Origin: Ryuthela nishihirai
Lineage: Eukaryota; Arthropoda; Arachnida; Araneae; Heptathelidae
Direction: 5' to 3'
Assembly (NCBI GenBank): GCA_038380435.1
Contig: JAWZYU010000018.1
Span: forward strand, 52,911,751-52,975,750
Length of the DNA: 64,000 nucleotides
In this document: piece by piece, positions 1-11,110 of the stretch
How the letters are laid out: each line of letters opens with the position of its first letter
Numbering within the stretch: the first letter of the stretch is position 1
Position numbers and translations under genes: made by a program
The notes under the pieces: generated by a model
Databases searched by the model: none
Told to the model about the DNA's origin: nothing
The model's input: only the letters and a program-made list of their open reading frames with translations

Positions 1-157
1 CACTTAAACTGACCTTTATATTCCCCTATAAAACATTAGACGATTTGAATGGCGCCCCACACCTAAACCACTGAAAGAAATTATTCATGCAATTCTGGTT
101 GCTTTTAATATTAATATCTTTATATAAGACTAATATAACTATATATTAATATCTTAT
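1..157. other. AT-rich spacer
   Basis: I see no gene, repeat boundary or RNA feature in this stretch. Confidence 0.4.
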
Positions 158-265
158 ATAAATAAATAAATAAATAAATACCCCCTCAAGCAGCCGCTTG
201 CCACAGAGGTCTGACAGGAGCCTGTCAGTTTATATGCCAGAGTACAAGATCTTATATAGTGAGAC
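158..265 (-). mobile_element. SINE2 fragment (3' end)
   Basis: The plus strand reads an (AAAT)n run, then ACCCCCTCAAGCAGC and a CTGACAGGAGCCTGTCAG palindrome. This is the reverse complement of the 3' end of the repeat seen full-length at 11825-12036. The tRNA-like head is absent, so the copy is 5'-truncated. The name SINE2 is local to this annotation. Confidence 0.85.
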
Positions 266-2330
266 AATAATAAAATTAATTCACAGATGAGTTATGATGA
301 AGAGTTTTTTTAAGAGACATAAATTTACATACTGAAAGTTTATGTTCCTGTGTAAAATATTAGCATACACGATGTATGTAGACGAAATATATCTGGCTGG
401 CCAAACTTCTTAACACTGAAAGCCAAACAATTTTTTTTAAAGTCCTGGACTAAAACATTTGGATTATTCATTAAATATGATAATTTTTACTTTCCTTATA
501 TTTTAATTCAAAATTTTAATAACTTTAAATTCGTTAATGGAAAATATTCTATTGCTTCATTTATTTCAGTTGGGAATTGGTTGTGAAATTTGGGACCAAA
601 CATTTGTACAAAGAAGAAGATTTAAAAGTAATTTTCGTTTTCAACGTTTTCAAATAAAATAAACTCGATATTAAAATTGTAGTTGATTGGATACTGTATT
701 GTAATAGTTATTCTAAGCCAGAATTTCGAAGACTGTTTACGGGAATGATCCATCTTTTCTTATCCAGATTATTTAGTATTATTATTCATCATATATTCAA
801 GTTTGATGTACTTAAGCAACGTTCATATTTATTACTCCACCTTATAAACAGTTAAAATAATCAAATATGTTAAGATACTTTATTACTGAATGTTAAGATA
901 TATTTACACGTATTAATAATTGAATAAGTTTTGTTAAAAGAACTTAAATCCACGCTCACAGTTTTCTTAAGTTTGCAACAATTTTCCAAAATTAAAATGA
1001 TTATTATACTGTTTTCTCGTATCAGGATTAAGTTCCTTTTAAGACCTAAACATGGGCCATGTATTTAAAACATGGAAACTGAGGAAATAAAGCAAAAAAA
1101 TTGTGGGAAAATTTTTTAAATAAAACTAATTTAATTATTATCGTCCTTTTCTGAAAAAAAAAATTTTTTTTTTTCTTATAAAAAAGTTTTGAAATGCATT
1201 TTCTTTAACTGCTTGGCCTTAATGTATCAACTGTAACGCACACGTTAAATTAAAAGAAAAAGTTTTAAAATGTGTACCTAAAAGATTTCAACGTATAAAG
1301 GTTTGAAAACTTCTGCATTGGAAGAAAGTCGTTTCTAAAAATTTGCCCTTCATTTGTTTGATTTCACTTTAACGTTTCCGACTCGGAATTTACAGTCTAC
1401 CCCTCCTTGAAAAATATAATGGATACAATTTAGTTTTCATGGGTATTGCGTTAATAAACCTGTTCAAATTCTAGTATCTGTTATTTTTCACCACTTAGTT
1501 GTTTTATTTTAAGTACTAAATTATCTTTAAATCATCGTAAACTTAAAACCGATAAAATCAAATCGTCTAAATTCTGAGAATTGCCTTGTTATTACTTCTT
1601 CTAATTACCCTTTTTATAATTATTTGCGGTTATAAAATGTATGCATATAAAAAGTTTGGTTCAAGAAAATAAATACTGCTTTTTGATATATGCAAAAAGT
1701 TGTTACTTTTTAAAATCGCATAACAAAAAATATTTTCAAAATTTTGTTTTTGAAATTAGAGACATATGCAATGCAACCAAGGTGTCGTGTACAGTTTTGA
1801 AATAGGGCAATCAGAGGAAGACAATTCTGTAAATGATAAATAAAGTTTCAGTTGTTATTTTTAAAATAAGCTTTAAAAGTGTAAAAATTTAAACTTCCGT
1901 TAAATATGTTAACAGATTTTTATGAAATCATCCAATATGAACCCCAGTTTATTTTTCTTCCCAGTGTCTAATATTTAAATTATTGTATTGTTAAATATGA
2001 AAGATTTAATAAACGCCTATATAGTTAATTAACAAAATTATAATCTTAAATGTAAATGCATTAATTGTCAGAATGATAGGGCAATGTTAAAAAATATCCT
2101 TTCTCAAAAATGATTATTGCTGTTGTAAATTTTGCTCTTAACAACAGAAAGTTTGAATTTCAAATTTACTTTTGTTAAGAAATGCATGTTGTGGATTTTT
2201 AATAGATTTAATCTAAAATTACTTGATTATGAATTATGTGGTACTAAGAAGTCAAAAAATAAATAGAGTGATTAAAAGCAAATTTCTTCAATGCAATGAA
2301 AATTGAATTGCCTTGGGAGGGAGAAAAGTG
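266..2330. other. unrecognised AT-rich spacer
   Basis: No open frame of convincing length or composition and no boundary signal was recognised. Homopolymer A and T runs and TAAA-rich stretches dominate. Confidence 0.4.
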
Positions 2331-2334
2331 ACCC

Positions 2335-2590
2335 CTCGGGGGGGGGGTAAAAACAAACATTATTTGGGCGGTAAAAGAGATAACCTTGTTTTCCATCGAA
2401 TACCAGGGGTTATAAAAGAAAATTCTGTCTGGGTGATAACAAGTAAAATTTCTTTCGGTAGGAAAAGGTAAACTATGTTGGGGTGATCAAAAGTAAACTT
2501 TCTTCGGGATGAATAAGGTAAATTCTCTTTGTGTGGTGAATGGTAAATTTTCTTGGGATGGTGAAAAATAAACTCATTTAGAATCGACAA
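2335..2590. repeat. degenerate minisatellite, about 30-35 bp unit
   Basis: A G-run at about 2338-2347 is followed by seven or eight loosely repeated units with the core GGTAAANTTTCTTNGGG. Units differ by substitutions and small indels, so this is an old array. An open frame runs through it on the minus strand, but its peptide just mirrors the repeat period, so I do not call a gene. Confidence 0.55.
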
Positions 2591-3165
2591 AAATACTTTG
2601 GGTCGAGTCTGATTGTGACTAAGTAACTATTAAGCCTGCATTTTAAGCAAAAAGTTCTTTTAAAAGGACTTTTCGATATTCCACCAAAGTTTATTACTTT
2701 ATTTATATATAATATGTTATAAGGCAGATTTTTCAGGATGATTATACAGGTGCTCTAACTAGGGAAAGCAAAAGAGTAAGAGGAGATTATGAAGTGGGAA
2801 AATAAGAACTATGGTTCAAAGAAACAGCTAGACTCGATTTAGAAGCCTTTTATATCGGGGCTTATATGCCATAGCTCCTTTGGTGACTAAAGGGAGGGAA
2901 ATCCGATAGACCATCATAATCTGTTCTTTCCACTCACTGTAAGGCCCATGGCCTAAGGTTAGAATTCCGAATCCGTCAAAATTGAGATTTTCTTCTTTCA
3001 TTCGATCTCTGCTCTTAGTAGAAACTGTGACAATGATGGATTTAGAGAGACAGCATTAAGCTTCGGATCATTTGCATATACATTTTGTGCTTAAAAAAAC
3101 ACATTTCGATCGAAAAAAAACTCTCCATCTGCACTTTAACACATGCAACGAGTACGTCGTCGTTA

Positions 3166-3197
3166 TTTTTTTTTTTTTTTTTTTTTGGGGGGGGGGG
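3166..3197. repeat. poly-T/poly-G tract
   Basis: About 21 T followed by 11 G. Low-complexity, and probably length-variable or prone to sequencing error. Confidence 0.9.
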
Positions 3198-3339
3198 TCT
3201 TGGTATCCTTTTGATTTGATTTAGTACATTGGGAAGCAATTAAATAGAAATATTTTATTGAGAAAAGAATCGAATACAAATTATTCCAGTTCCCTTAAAA
3301 CAGAGCACAGTTGAGTAAGTTTAAATACAATAAACCATC

Positions 3340-3490
3340 CCTGTGACCTAACAATTAGCATACTTGTTTGGGATGTAAAGAGATCTGAATTCAAGTACGG
3401 ATAAAATATGGGTGTTTTTTTACTAATGTATATTGTCTTTCTGCTGAATGCTTGCTTTTCTCCCTTATCTTCTCTACGGCATATTATGCG
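3340..3490 (+). mobile_element. SINE2 remnant
   Basis: TTGTCTTTCTGCTGA and a diverged TCTACGGCATATTATGC match the SINE2 body (TACTATGGCATATAAAC in better copies). A diverged tRNA-like head with AGATCTGAATTCAAG in place of the B box lies before it. Strongly decayed. Confidence 0.5.
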
Positions 3491-3714
3491 GACAATCTCC
3501 TAGATGTCCAGGTGGCGGGTGAATGAGAAGAGTATCACCAGTATTTCTATTATATTATATCAGGTTGGTGCTACCATAATATTCTTAGATATAATAATTA
3601 TTAGAGAATTCTTCAAAAACTGTTTAATTTCTATAACCTTATCCAGGCAGAATTTTTGCTACCTTCTTTCATCAGTTCGATTACATGGAGTGGAACAAGT
3701 CTCAGTTTACTATA

Positions 3715-3800
3715 TAAGTGGCATAGTTGTAGCGCTGCTGTTGCTGTGATCTGGGTTCGAGTCCTCGGAAGACGTGTTCATATATTGTATGAAAAACCAG
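3715..3800 (+). mobile_element. tRNA-like SINE head remnant
   Basis: GGGTTCGAGTCC, a good RNA polymerase III B box, is followed by an ACG/TTGTATG stretch resembling the start of the SINE2 body. Only the head region can be matched. Confidence 0.45.
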
Positions 3801-4657
3801 CCAAACCTGATTAAACTTCTAGGTTATCCCTGTTCTTTTTTTTTACACATATTTTCATTTAACTTTAAATGAACAAGCCCACCTCATTAGTGCATTCTAT
3901 CAATTACGGATTCACATGCAAAACCAATATATATTGGACGTCTTCTACTCGTATTATTAATATAAGTAATGCGTTTTGGCCCACTTTAAGCAATGTGCTT
4001 TATACTTCGATTCATCTGCTACAGCTCTTCCACTGGGAGCCACTCGGAAGACCCCAGAAGTAGTTTTCCGATATCCAGAGCCAATGATTTTGTTTCTTTC
4101 ACGAATATCCGTGTTTTTCGCTCATTCCTTATTCTCTGATTATTAATTTGTTATTAATATTTAAGCAGATACCTCTATGAACGGTAATTTCTTCAGTTTT
4201 ACAGATCAGAACACTGTCTTTGATTTTGTCCTGAAGCAGCCCCAGGTCTAGTGGGGCAGAGGAACAACGAGAACGCCCCCCCCCCCTCCTTTTAGAATAC
4301 TCATCAGAACGGGGAGGTGAAAAATATATTATATTTATTTATTGCACGTATTTTTCAAGAATTTTTCTTAAACAGAAGGGAAATTTTTATACCGTAATGG
4401 CGTTTAGATACGAACTTTTCACTCCTGTCCAATTTATTTACTTTTTTTTTCTAGATCTGGGCCTACCTGAAGAGGCCTTCATAGGCAGTCTATTCAAAGG
4501 ATACAGTCATTAAGGATGTGGATACATAAATAGTGTGGTATACAAGTCTGCTCCGAACTCGGAAATTCAGGTTTATCTTCTCATTAACCCTTTCATGGGG
4601 CAATAAGCTACGGGGAAATTCTTTTAATTAGATCCTAGACTTCTGGCAATGGCTTTG
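3801..4657. other. unrecognised spacer
   Basis: Nothing recognised beyond a C-run near 4277-4287. Confidence 0.35.
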
Positions 4658-4747
4658 TGTCCACTGCCATGCAGCAATTTACTCTGTCCACTGCCATGCA
4701 GCAATTTACTCTGTCCACTGCCATGCAGCAATTTACTCTGTCCACTG
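4658..4747. repeat. 27-bp tandem repeat, 3.3 copies
   Basis: Units begin at 4658, 4685, 4712 and 4739 with TGTCCACTGCCATGCAGCAA and continue TTTACTC. The three full units are identical, so the array is young or recently homogenised. Confidence 0.95.
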
Positions 4748-5575
4748 TTCCATCTTGCTAACAACTAGGTGTGTCTGTCATGTAATTCATGTAATGGCCG
4801 AAACATCGGAGTCTTAGATGTTTATTGGGATAGTCAACATGAATGTATCCTATCTTTATATAGTTTTCACATTGAAGTCTGGTAGATATTCATGGACAGT
4901 TATTTTAATCACGTTTTGAAGGGCACCCTAGAACTTCATAGCATGTAACAAAGGCGACTGGTGGAACCAGCGGCATCCTCAAGAGGTGGGGGAGAGTCAG
5001 GTTCATAATTATCTTCCCCCTCGAGAATTTGAAGATCATATATTTTAGAAGACAGTCCTCGAAAGTCAGAGACTCAAGCATATCAACCCCTCCCATTGGA
5101 CTGAAACACATCATATCCCTCTCCCATTAGGATTTTCTAGACACGCAACTGAATTTAACCCTTAGTAGGTCCCCATATTGATTATTAATTTTATAGCTGG
5201 TATCTTGAGTCTCCAATAACGAAGATTCTAGAAATTATTTCTGGGCCAGGCTATAATCTTCAAGACTGACACCGTGGACCAGTTTAGACATCCATTCGAT
5301 ACCACTGGCTAGCGTTTGCAAACTCATCACTTCTCTGGACTCTGTTATTGAGTTAAATTATATAGTATTGCTTCAAATATCTGTTGCCTAGCCGTAGCTC
5401 GACCTCAGTTACCAAGCTATCAGAGTTCTATCGTCATCCCCGAGGAATGGGTTGCAAAGTTTCAACCGCAGATTTTCTTAGCAAAACCGTAAGGAAGCTG
5501 ACTTTATCGATATTTCTCCAATCGTTGTCTATTGCTATCATTTATTTTTCTATATCGTATACTTGTAATGATTGT
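4748..5575. other. unrecognised spacer
   Basis: Somewhat higher GC than the flanks, but no frame or repeat was recognised. Confidence 0.35.
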
Positions 5576-5760
5576 TCTTAATAAATACCCTTTCAAGCAG
5601 CTGCTTGCCACAGAGGTATGACAGTTTAATACGCCATAGAGCAGATATGTGAGGAAGGTGAGACCTCGCAGAAAGACAACACAAGTATCCATGGCTCGTA
5701 CCCACGTCCCTTTAATTAGTAGCCAAGCGCGCTAACTACTCGTCCGTGGAACGCTCTTCC
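5576..5760 (-). mobile_element. SINE2 copy
   Basis: Reverse complement of the SINE2 body. The tail and CAAGCAGCTGCTTGCCACAG lie at the left, and a tRNA-like head with the reverse complement of TAGCGCGCTTGGCTA lies near 5720-5735. The left half lacks part of the GACAGGAGCC palindrome. Its head faces the head of the next SINE2 copy. Confidence 0.8.
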
Positions 5761-5785
5761 ATCAACATAACAAATCATTGCACTC

Positions 5786-6000
5786 TCGAGTGGTTAACAC
5801 GCTTAACGTGAGACATTGTTGTTTGTTACTAGGACTCGAACCCAGGGACCTGGGTTCGAGTCCTAGTAAGACATAGATGTTGTGTTGTCTTTCTGCTGAG
5901 GTCTAGCCATCTTCACAGACCTACTATGGTGTATTAAACTAACAGGCTGCTTTCAGACCTGTGTGGCAAGCAGCTGCTTGAGAAGGTATTTTTTTAAAAA
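5786..6000 (+). mobile_element. SINE2 copy with altered head
   Basis: An A-box-like CTCGAGTGGTTAACACGC near 5793 is followed by a B box GGGTTCGAGTCC, then the body and CAGCTGCTTGAGAAGG and a T-rich tail. The head has been rearranged: the B box is present in both orientations (see 5826-5869). Confidence 0.8.
5826..5869. repeat. perfect hairpin over a SINE B box
   Basis: Two 21-bp arms, exact reverse complements, separated by the dinucleotide GA. Each arm contains GGGTTCGAGTCC or its complement. It most likely arose by inverted duplication inside the SINE2 head. Confidence 0.95.
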
Positions 6001-6285
6001 GAGGACACGCATTTTTTTTCCCTAAGTTAATTTTTCTTATATTTATATTGGCAAAATAGTTAACGATATCATCAAAATTTGTTTCTTGAAATAAATTACT
6101 TTCAATGGTTAAAAACGGTATGAGAAAGAAATTTTTAATATTTTTATATACATACTTATATATATATATAGAATTACGGTATTGTGTTAAAATATTACAC
6201 ATATATGGATGTCATTTTGGTGGACCATATTGGTCATCGACTAGATACTACGTTGGATATTTCTGCTACCTCCTCTTCAAAAAAT

Positions 6286-6665
6286 GGGGTGTCTCAGTCA
6301 GTAGCGCGCCAGGCTCGTAATCTCTAGTTTCCAGGTTCAAGTCCCAGCTGGGTCAGCGTTGAGATTTATCTCCGCAAAATTACCCGCCCTGCCCACGGTA
6401 GGTGACACCAATGGGCTTGGAAAGACCGCCGTCCGTCGGATGGGACGTTTAGCCGTGGCTCCGTGTGCGGGAGAGCCACACTCTGGGCACGTTAAAGAAC
6501 ACGCTGGATGGCCTTGACGGGAGGCTATCATCTGTCTCCCAACAACTGTTCCAGTGGGTCCCCTCCCCCAACCTTCTCTGAGCCTTCGGGGTCCTTGTGA
6601 CCTGGCCATTTAGCCCATGGTGTACAAAAAAAGTGCCGCTCAGAGGTAAAATAACCTAACCTAAC
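6286..6665 (+). mobile_element. SINE1, full-length, with 14-bp target-site duplication
   Basis: The tRNA-derived head has A box GTCTCAGTCAGTAGCGC and B box GGTTCAAGTCC. The anticodon-stem region CCAGG-CTCGTAA-TCT reads as a tRNA-Thr(CGT)-like loop. A tRNA-unrelated body follows, ending in GTAAAATAACCTAACCTAAC. Both flanks carry CCTCTTCAAAAAAT (6272-6285 and 6666-6679), so the boundaries are firm and the insertion is fairly recent. It was propagated in trans by LINE machinery. An antisense open frame of 90 codons inside the body is not a gene. Confidence 0.95.
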
Positions 6666-6679
6666 CCTCTTCAAAAAAT

Positions 6680-7235
6680 AAGAAACAAAATGACTCTAAT
6701 TCTTTACTGAACTAAGAATTCTGATTGTTCTCAGTTCGAACTTACGATGAACGTTGATGCCAGAAATGAAAGGAATAAATATTAAAACAAATAAAACAAA
6801 ATGCCGTTATCTGTATTAATTGGGAATGTAGGAAGCTCGAATAATTGAGTTCAAATTATACAGATATATGTATTATGAATATATTTTCTTTTATTCTACA
6901 TAAAAGAAAGTAGTATATGAAAAAAATTTAACCAATAAAATTTTGTATAATTATACGAATAAAGTGAAAAATTGCATGCAAAAATAACAAAAAAATGCAC
7001 GCCGAGACATTTTTCAAAAATTACCATGAAGACCGGATAACGAATATTTGGAAAATCTGGGCCCAGATAAATAGCTTTTTACTGTGTATGCAAAAAATAA
7101 AGTGCCGTAGAAATGCCGTTAAAAAAAATTATGTAGAATGAAAGAACAAGAAAATCTCTATTTTGAAGATACGATTTAAATATATGTTTATATTTGATCT
7201 CATTCGACACAGTATTTGCAATATTCACATTGCAG
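6680..7235. other. unrecognised AT-rich spacer
   Basis: No feature recognised. Confidence 0.35.
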
Positions 7236-7239
7236 CATA

Positions 7240-7650
7240 GCTACAAGTGCTGAGAAATTCCCACCTATTCCAAGAGACTATTTCTCGTCCGAGGTGCAAT
7301 GGCAAAGCCTTGTCCTTGTCGCGAACTGAAAATGGGTTTCAGTCACGAAACAGACGTCGCATCACGGACATCACGTGATATTCGTAAGTGAACGTGATGT
7401 GCAACCGCGTGCTACTGGAGACGAGAACCAGAGGCTGCCAAGTTGTTGGGTCGGGCGTGCCAAAGAAACTACGTGGGTCTGATGTAAATCCCTTCTTCAC
7501 CTTCATCCACCCACGCCGCGCACGTTGGCGGGTGTAGCTGAGTCCATGTCGAAGTTCGCCAAAGGGGGAGGGGGGGATCAGTTCTGGTTATAGAATAGGT
7601 CGGTCGACTTACAGAGAATTTTTCAAAGTGATTCCGGGAGTATATAAGCT
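7240..7650 (+). promoter_or_regulatory. isolated CpG-rich block with E-box and TATA-like site
   Basis: This roughly 400-bp stretch is visibly richer in GC and CpG than its surroundings (CGTCGC, ACGCCGCGCACG, GGTCGGGCG). It contains the palindrome TCACGTGA at 7371-7378, an E-box-type site, and TATATAAG at 7641-7648 preceded by CCGGGAG. A core promoter reading to the right would fit, but no plausible first coding exon follows. It may equally be a repeat fragment I do not recognise. Confidence 0.3.
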
Positions 7651-7797
7651 TAGTGTAAAATGATTTCTCTTAATAAAAAAAAATCACAGGCTGAATCATC
7701 ACCACACTAGAAATCCTAAGAACTGAATAACTCACGTAATTCACCAAAAAAATGCATTATGCAGAGACAGGAAAAGAAACATAATTCTCAAAAATTT

Positions 7798-7915
7798 ATC
7801 AGGATCAAAACGAAATTCACCAAAATTTCATCAGGCTTAGTCAGGATCAGAAACGAAATTCACCAATAATGTGTCAGGCTCAGACAGGATCAGCAACAAA
7901 ATTTAACAAAATAAG
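7798..7915. repeat. about 45-bp tandem repeat, 2.6 copies
   Basis: Units share CAGGATCAGAAACGAAATT and CACCAA followed by TCAGGCTTAG; the third unit is diverged and partial. Confidence 0.7.
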
Positions 7916-8394
7916 GGCTGCCAAGTTTCGTGTTAGAATATTATTTAATTAAATTTATTTCACCATGCTAATAAAATGAAATTTTTTATTATTAAAAGTG
8001 CAATTAATTGCAAGTGGCAAATGTAGAAAATATTTGATTGGACTCAACAAGTCCAAGAAATAAACCATTTTTTTTCTCTTTAGTTTGGACGTAATGCTAA
8101 CATTCAAAATATCTAACACGTATTTTCATCTATGCAGTTAAGGTTGAAAAAACAAAAAGCTAATATTTCTAATTTTATATACTTCGGAAACGAAATAATA
8201 TACTTCTGATGAATGTTAATTTTACAGTACAAAATAATATTTTTTAAAGTGGGTATATGATATTTTCTAAAGTTGTTACTCTTTTCTTAGGAAAATATTG
8301 AAACCGAAATAGAATATACATATCGTAGGCTGAATATTTTTCATACGAGCACCCGTGCTTATCTCTACTGTGGTTAAGCTGGAATTTATCTAAA

Positions 8395-8580
8395 AATTTC
8401 ATATATATATATCATATGTATATCTATGAAATTTCATATGTATGTATATCTAAATTTTATATGTATATCTATTCATATGTATGTTATGGAATTATTTCAT
8501 TATTCAGTAATTATTCAATGGAATTTTTCAGCATTAATGTCGTTCAGCGGCCACTATATATATATATCGAAGACGAAAAA
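8395..8580. repeat. TATATG-rich low-complexity stretch
   Basis: Repeated CATATGTATATCTA-like words. No gene or element boundary recognised. Confidence 0.6.
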
Positions 8581-8904
8581 AAAATACTCCTAAATATTAT
8601 GTATGAAAATGGATAGAAGAAATTAAGATACTGAACCTTGCAGTTAATACATAGAAGATTCCCACTGGTGATTGATTGATTTTAGCTATCAATCATTTTC
8701 AATCAACCAATGATCTTTGATCTATAAGATAATTCGTTGATTGACATGTGATAGAACGTTCAAATTAAACAATCCTAGATGAATCTTTTATGCGTGAACT
8801 CCACAGTGTAATTGTCCCAATTGCTTAGATTCACGCTCGGCAATTGCTGTCCTTTTCGTATTAACTACGAGGAAAAGTCATGTGGTGAAACCTCAGTGCT
8901 AGCT

Positions 8905-8995
8905 TAATTTGGATTCGAACCATTGATATAGCGATCACACGATATACCACTGACATAGCGATACGATGATATAGAATCACTGATATAGCAATTTT
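8905..8995 (-). mobile_element. possible tRNA-like SINE head remnant
   Basis: On the minus strand, CAGTGGTATATCG is followed after about 17 bases by GGTTCGAATCC, the spacing and sequence of Pol III A and B boxes. The ACTGATATAGCGAT words flanking it are imperfectly repeated. No clear body or tail was seen. Confidence 0.3.
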
Positions 8996-9102
8996 TTACA
9001 AGTTGCAGTTTACGTCACTTATGAACAACTTTTTGGACTATGTCCTGTCACGTCGAGCGTAAATAATACGAAAGTGAAATGTGTTGTTTTGCTGTTTCGA
9101 CT

Positions 9103-9262
9103 GATTTAGGACTGAATCTCCTAATAATATGCATCAACGATTTAGGACTCAATGTCCTAACAATACGCTTCAGTGATTTAGCTCTCAATGTATTAATAAT
9201 ACCTTCTGTAATTTAGGATTCAATGCCCCAATAATACACTTCAGTGATTTAGGATATAACCA
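9103..9262. repeat. 36-bp tandem repeat, about 4.4 copies
   Basis: Units begin near 9103, 9139, 9176, 9212 and 9247 with GATTTAGGACTCAATGTCCT and continue AATAATACGCTTCAGT. Each unit contains a short inverted repeat (AGGACnnnnnGTCCT). Copies differ by several substitutions. Confidence 0.85.
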
Positions 9263-9489
9263 TTAAGCTTTACTGGCATACTAGAAAGAAGCAAGCGACT
9301 GTTCTAGCAAAGGAATTTGTGTGCTGTATTAGCTCTAATAGAGACTGTGGTCAGCAGTGACTTCGGTCTTAACGCATGTTCTTGTATGAAAAGGCCTGTA
9401 AAAGCAAACAGTATCTTCTAGGATTCTTCTCTGCCCTATGCGTTGCAAATAAAAAGATATTCTAAAAGCAATGGTTCTAGGCTTTCTGC

Positions 9490-9624
9490 GAAGACATTTG
9501 CCCATGTGCACGTTGAGGAACTCTCTGGATGGCCTTGAAGGGAGGCGGCCATCTGTCTCCTAGAAGCTGTTTGGTGAATTTCCTTCCTCTATTCATATCT
9601 GAGTCCTTGTGACCTGTCCATTGT
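9490..9624 (+). mobile_element. SINE1, older 3' part, interrupted
   Basis: GTGCACGTTGAGGAACTCTC and GGATGGCCTTGAAGGGAGG match the SINE1 body in sense orientation. It breaks at CCTGTCCATTGT and resumes with the same 12 bases at 10464-10475 followed by GTGCAATG. It is therefore the target of the insertion at 9625-10463. Confidence 0.8.
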
Positions 9625-10463
9625 ATTGTTGGGTTTGGGTTGTTTCACCTCTGAGCGGCACTTTTTCTTGCACACCATGAGCTAAATGACCAGGTCACAT
9701 GGGTTGGGTTGTTTTACCTCTGAGCGGCACTTTTTTGCACACCATGGGCTAAATGGCCAGGTCACATGGACCCCGAAGGCTCAGAGAAGATTGGGGGAGG
9801 GGACCCATTGGAACAGCTGTTAGGAGACAGAGGGTAGCCTCCCGTCATGGCCATCCAGCGTGTTCTTTAACGTGCACAGGGTATGGCTTTCCCGCACACG
9901 GTCCCACGGCTTAACGTCCCATCCGACGGACGGCGGCCTTTCCAAGCCCATCGGTGTCCCCTACTGACCGTGGGCAGGGTGGAGAATTTTGCGGAGATAA
10001 ATCTCAGCGCTGACCCAGCTGGGACTCGAACCTGGGAACTACAGATTACGAGCCTGGCGCGCTACCGACTGAGCCACCCCCGCCCCAGGTCACATGGACC
10101 GGAGGTTTTTAGAATTTACATTATTTTAGTAATTGGCTTTATGTATTTAAATTTATGGTTATGAAGAGAGAGATTTGAAGGCTCAGAGAAGGTTGGGGGA
10201 GGGGACCCAGTGGAACAGCTGTTGGTAGCCTCGCGCCAAGGCCATCCAGCGTGTTCTTTAACGTGCACAGGGTTTGGCTCTCCCGCACACGGGGCCATGG
10301 CTTTACGTCCCATCTGACGGACGGTGGCCTTTCCAAGCCCATGGTGGGCAGGGAATTTCGCGGAGATAAATCCGAACGCTGACCCAGCTGGGACTCGAAC
10401 CTGGGAACCTGGGAACTACAGATTACGAGCCTGGCGCGTTACCGACTGAGCCACCCTCTCCCC
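9625..10463 (-). mobile_element. SINE1, itself interrupted by a second SINE1
   Basis: Antisense SINE1. The tail and 3' end lie at 9625-9700, a short continuation AGGTCACATGGACC at 10087-10100, and the rest with head at 10180-10463. It is flanked by a perfect 12-bp duplication CCTGTCCATTGT (9613-9624, 10464-10475). About 80 bp of unrelated AT-rich DNA (10101-10179) also separates two of its parts. Confidence 0.85.
9701..10086 (-). mobile_element. SINE1, full-length, innermost of the nest
   Basis: Complete antisense SINE1 from GGGTTGGGTTGTTTTACC to the tRNA-like head ending CCGCCCC. The target-site duplication is AGGTCACATG (9692-9701 overlapping the start, and 10087-10096), drawn from the host SINE1. 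This is the youngest of the three insertions. A plus-strand open frame of 93 codons here is repeat sequence and not a gene. Confidence 0.9.
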
Positions 10464-10574
10464 CCTGTCCATTGTGTGCAATGTCGCAAATAGATAGAAC
10501 AATACTTAGATAATAAACAGATAGATATAATAAGATAAAGAGTACATTAAACGAAATTGATAAACAAGAGTAAT

Positions 10575-11110
10575 TGCGAAATTTGGTCAAAAGGACTTGA
10601 TTTTGGCTAAAAAAGAAGGGCAAATGGCTAATAAATGTTTATGTCTTGGCTATAAGGAGAGAGCTTTGTCTTGATAAGAGCTTTTGTCTAGAATGAAGGG
10701 CAACTGACAAATAAGAGACTTGTCTAGAAGGGAATGCTCAAGACCAATAAAATATATCTTTTGGCCATGAAGGAGGGCAGTGGAAATTAAAAGACTAGCT
10801 TTTGTCTAAAAGCAAGGTATAAGTAGAGAAAACTAGCTTTTAGATAGAAGGAAGGGTAAAAAGCATGTAACACATTATTTTACGTGGGAGAAGGGCGAAT
10901 AAGGTGGCTGTAGGGATGGACAAAAGAAGCACGAAAGATTAGTTTTGTAAAGTAGGAAGGACAAATGACAATAATAGGCTATATTTTTATGGGGAGAAAT
11001 GGATCAGACGATTAAACTACTCATTTATGCCTGGAAAGAAGGACAAAAGAGGAATTGGAAACTAGTTTTAATCCAGGAGGGTGGGGAAGAGTAAAGAAGA
11101 AGAATAGATT
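10575..11110. repeat. degenerate minisatellite, about 45-50 bp unit
   Basis: Ten or so units recur around GACTAGCTTTTGTCTAGAAG, then GAAGGGCAAATGACAAATA. Every unit is diverged and the period drifts. The organisation resembles the array at 2335-2590. Confidence 0.65.

Noticed and set aside
4658..4747. CRISPR array
   Set aside because: Units are directly adjacent with no unique spacers, in a eukaryotic repeat setting.
5828..5867. Rho-independent-type terminator
   Set aside because: The hairpin lies inside a SINE head, has no T-run after it and the genome is eukaryotic.
9883..10164. 93-codon plus-strand coding region
   Set aside because: The same peptide pattern recurs in each SINE1 copy (25.8, 41.2 kb) and is a by-product of the non-coding repeat.
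6286..10463. tRNA genes at the A-box/B-box matches
   Set aside because: Every match is the head of a longer repeat with a shared body and tail, the acceptor stems do not pair well, and copies have target-site duplications. They are SINEs.
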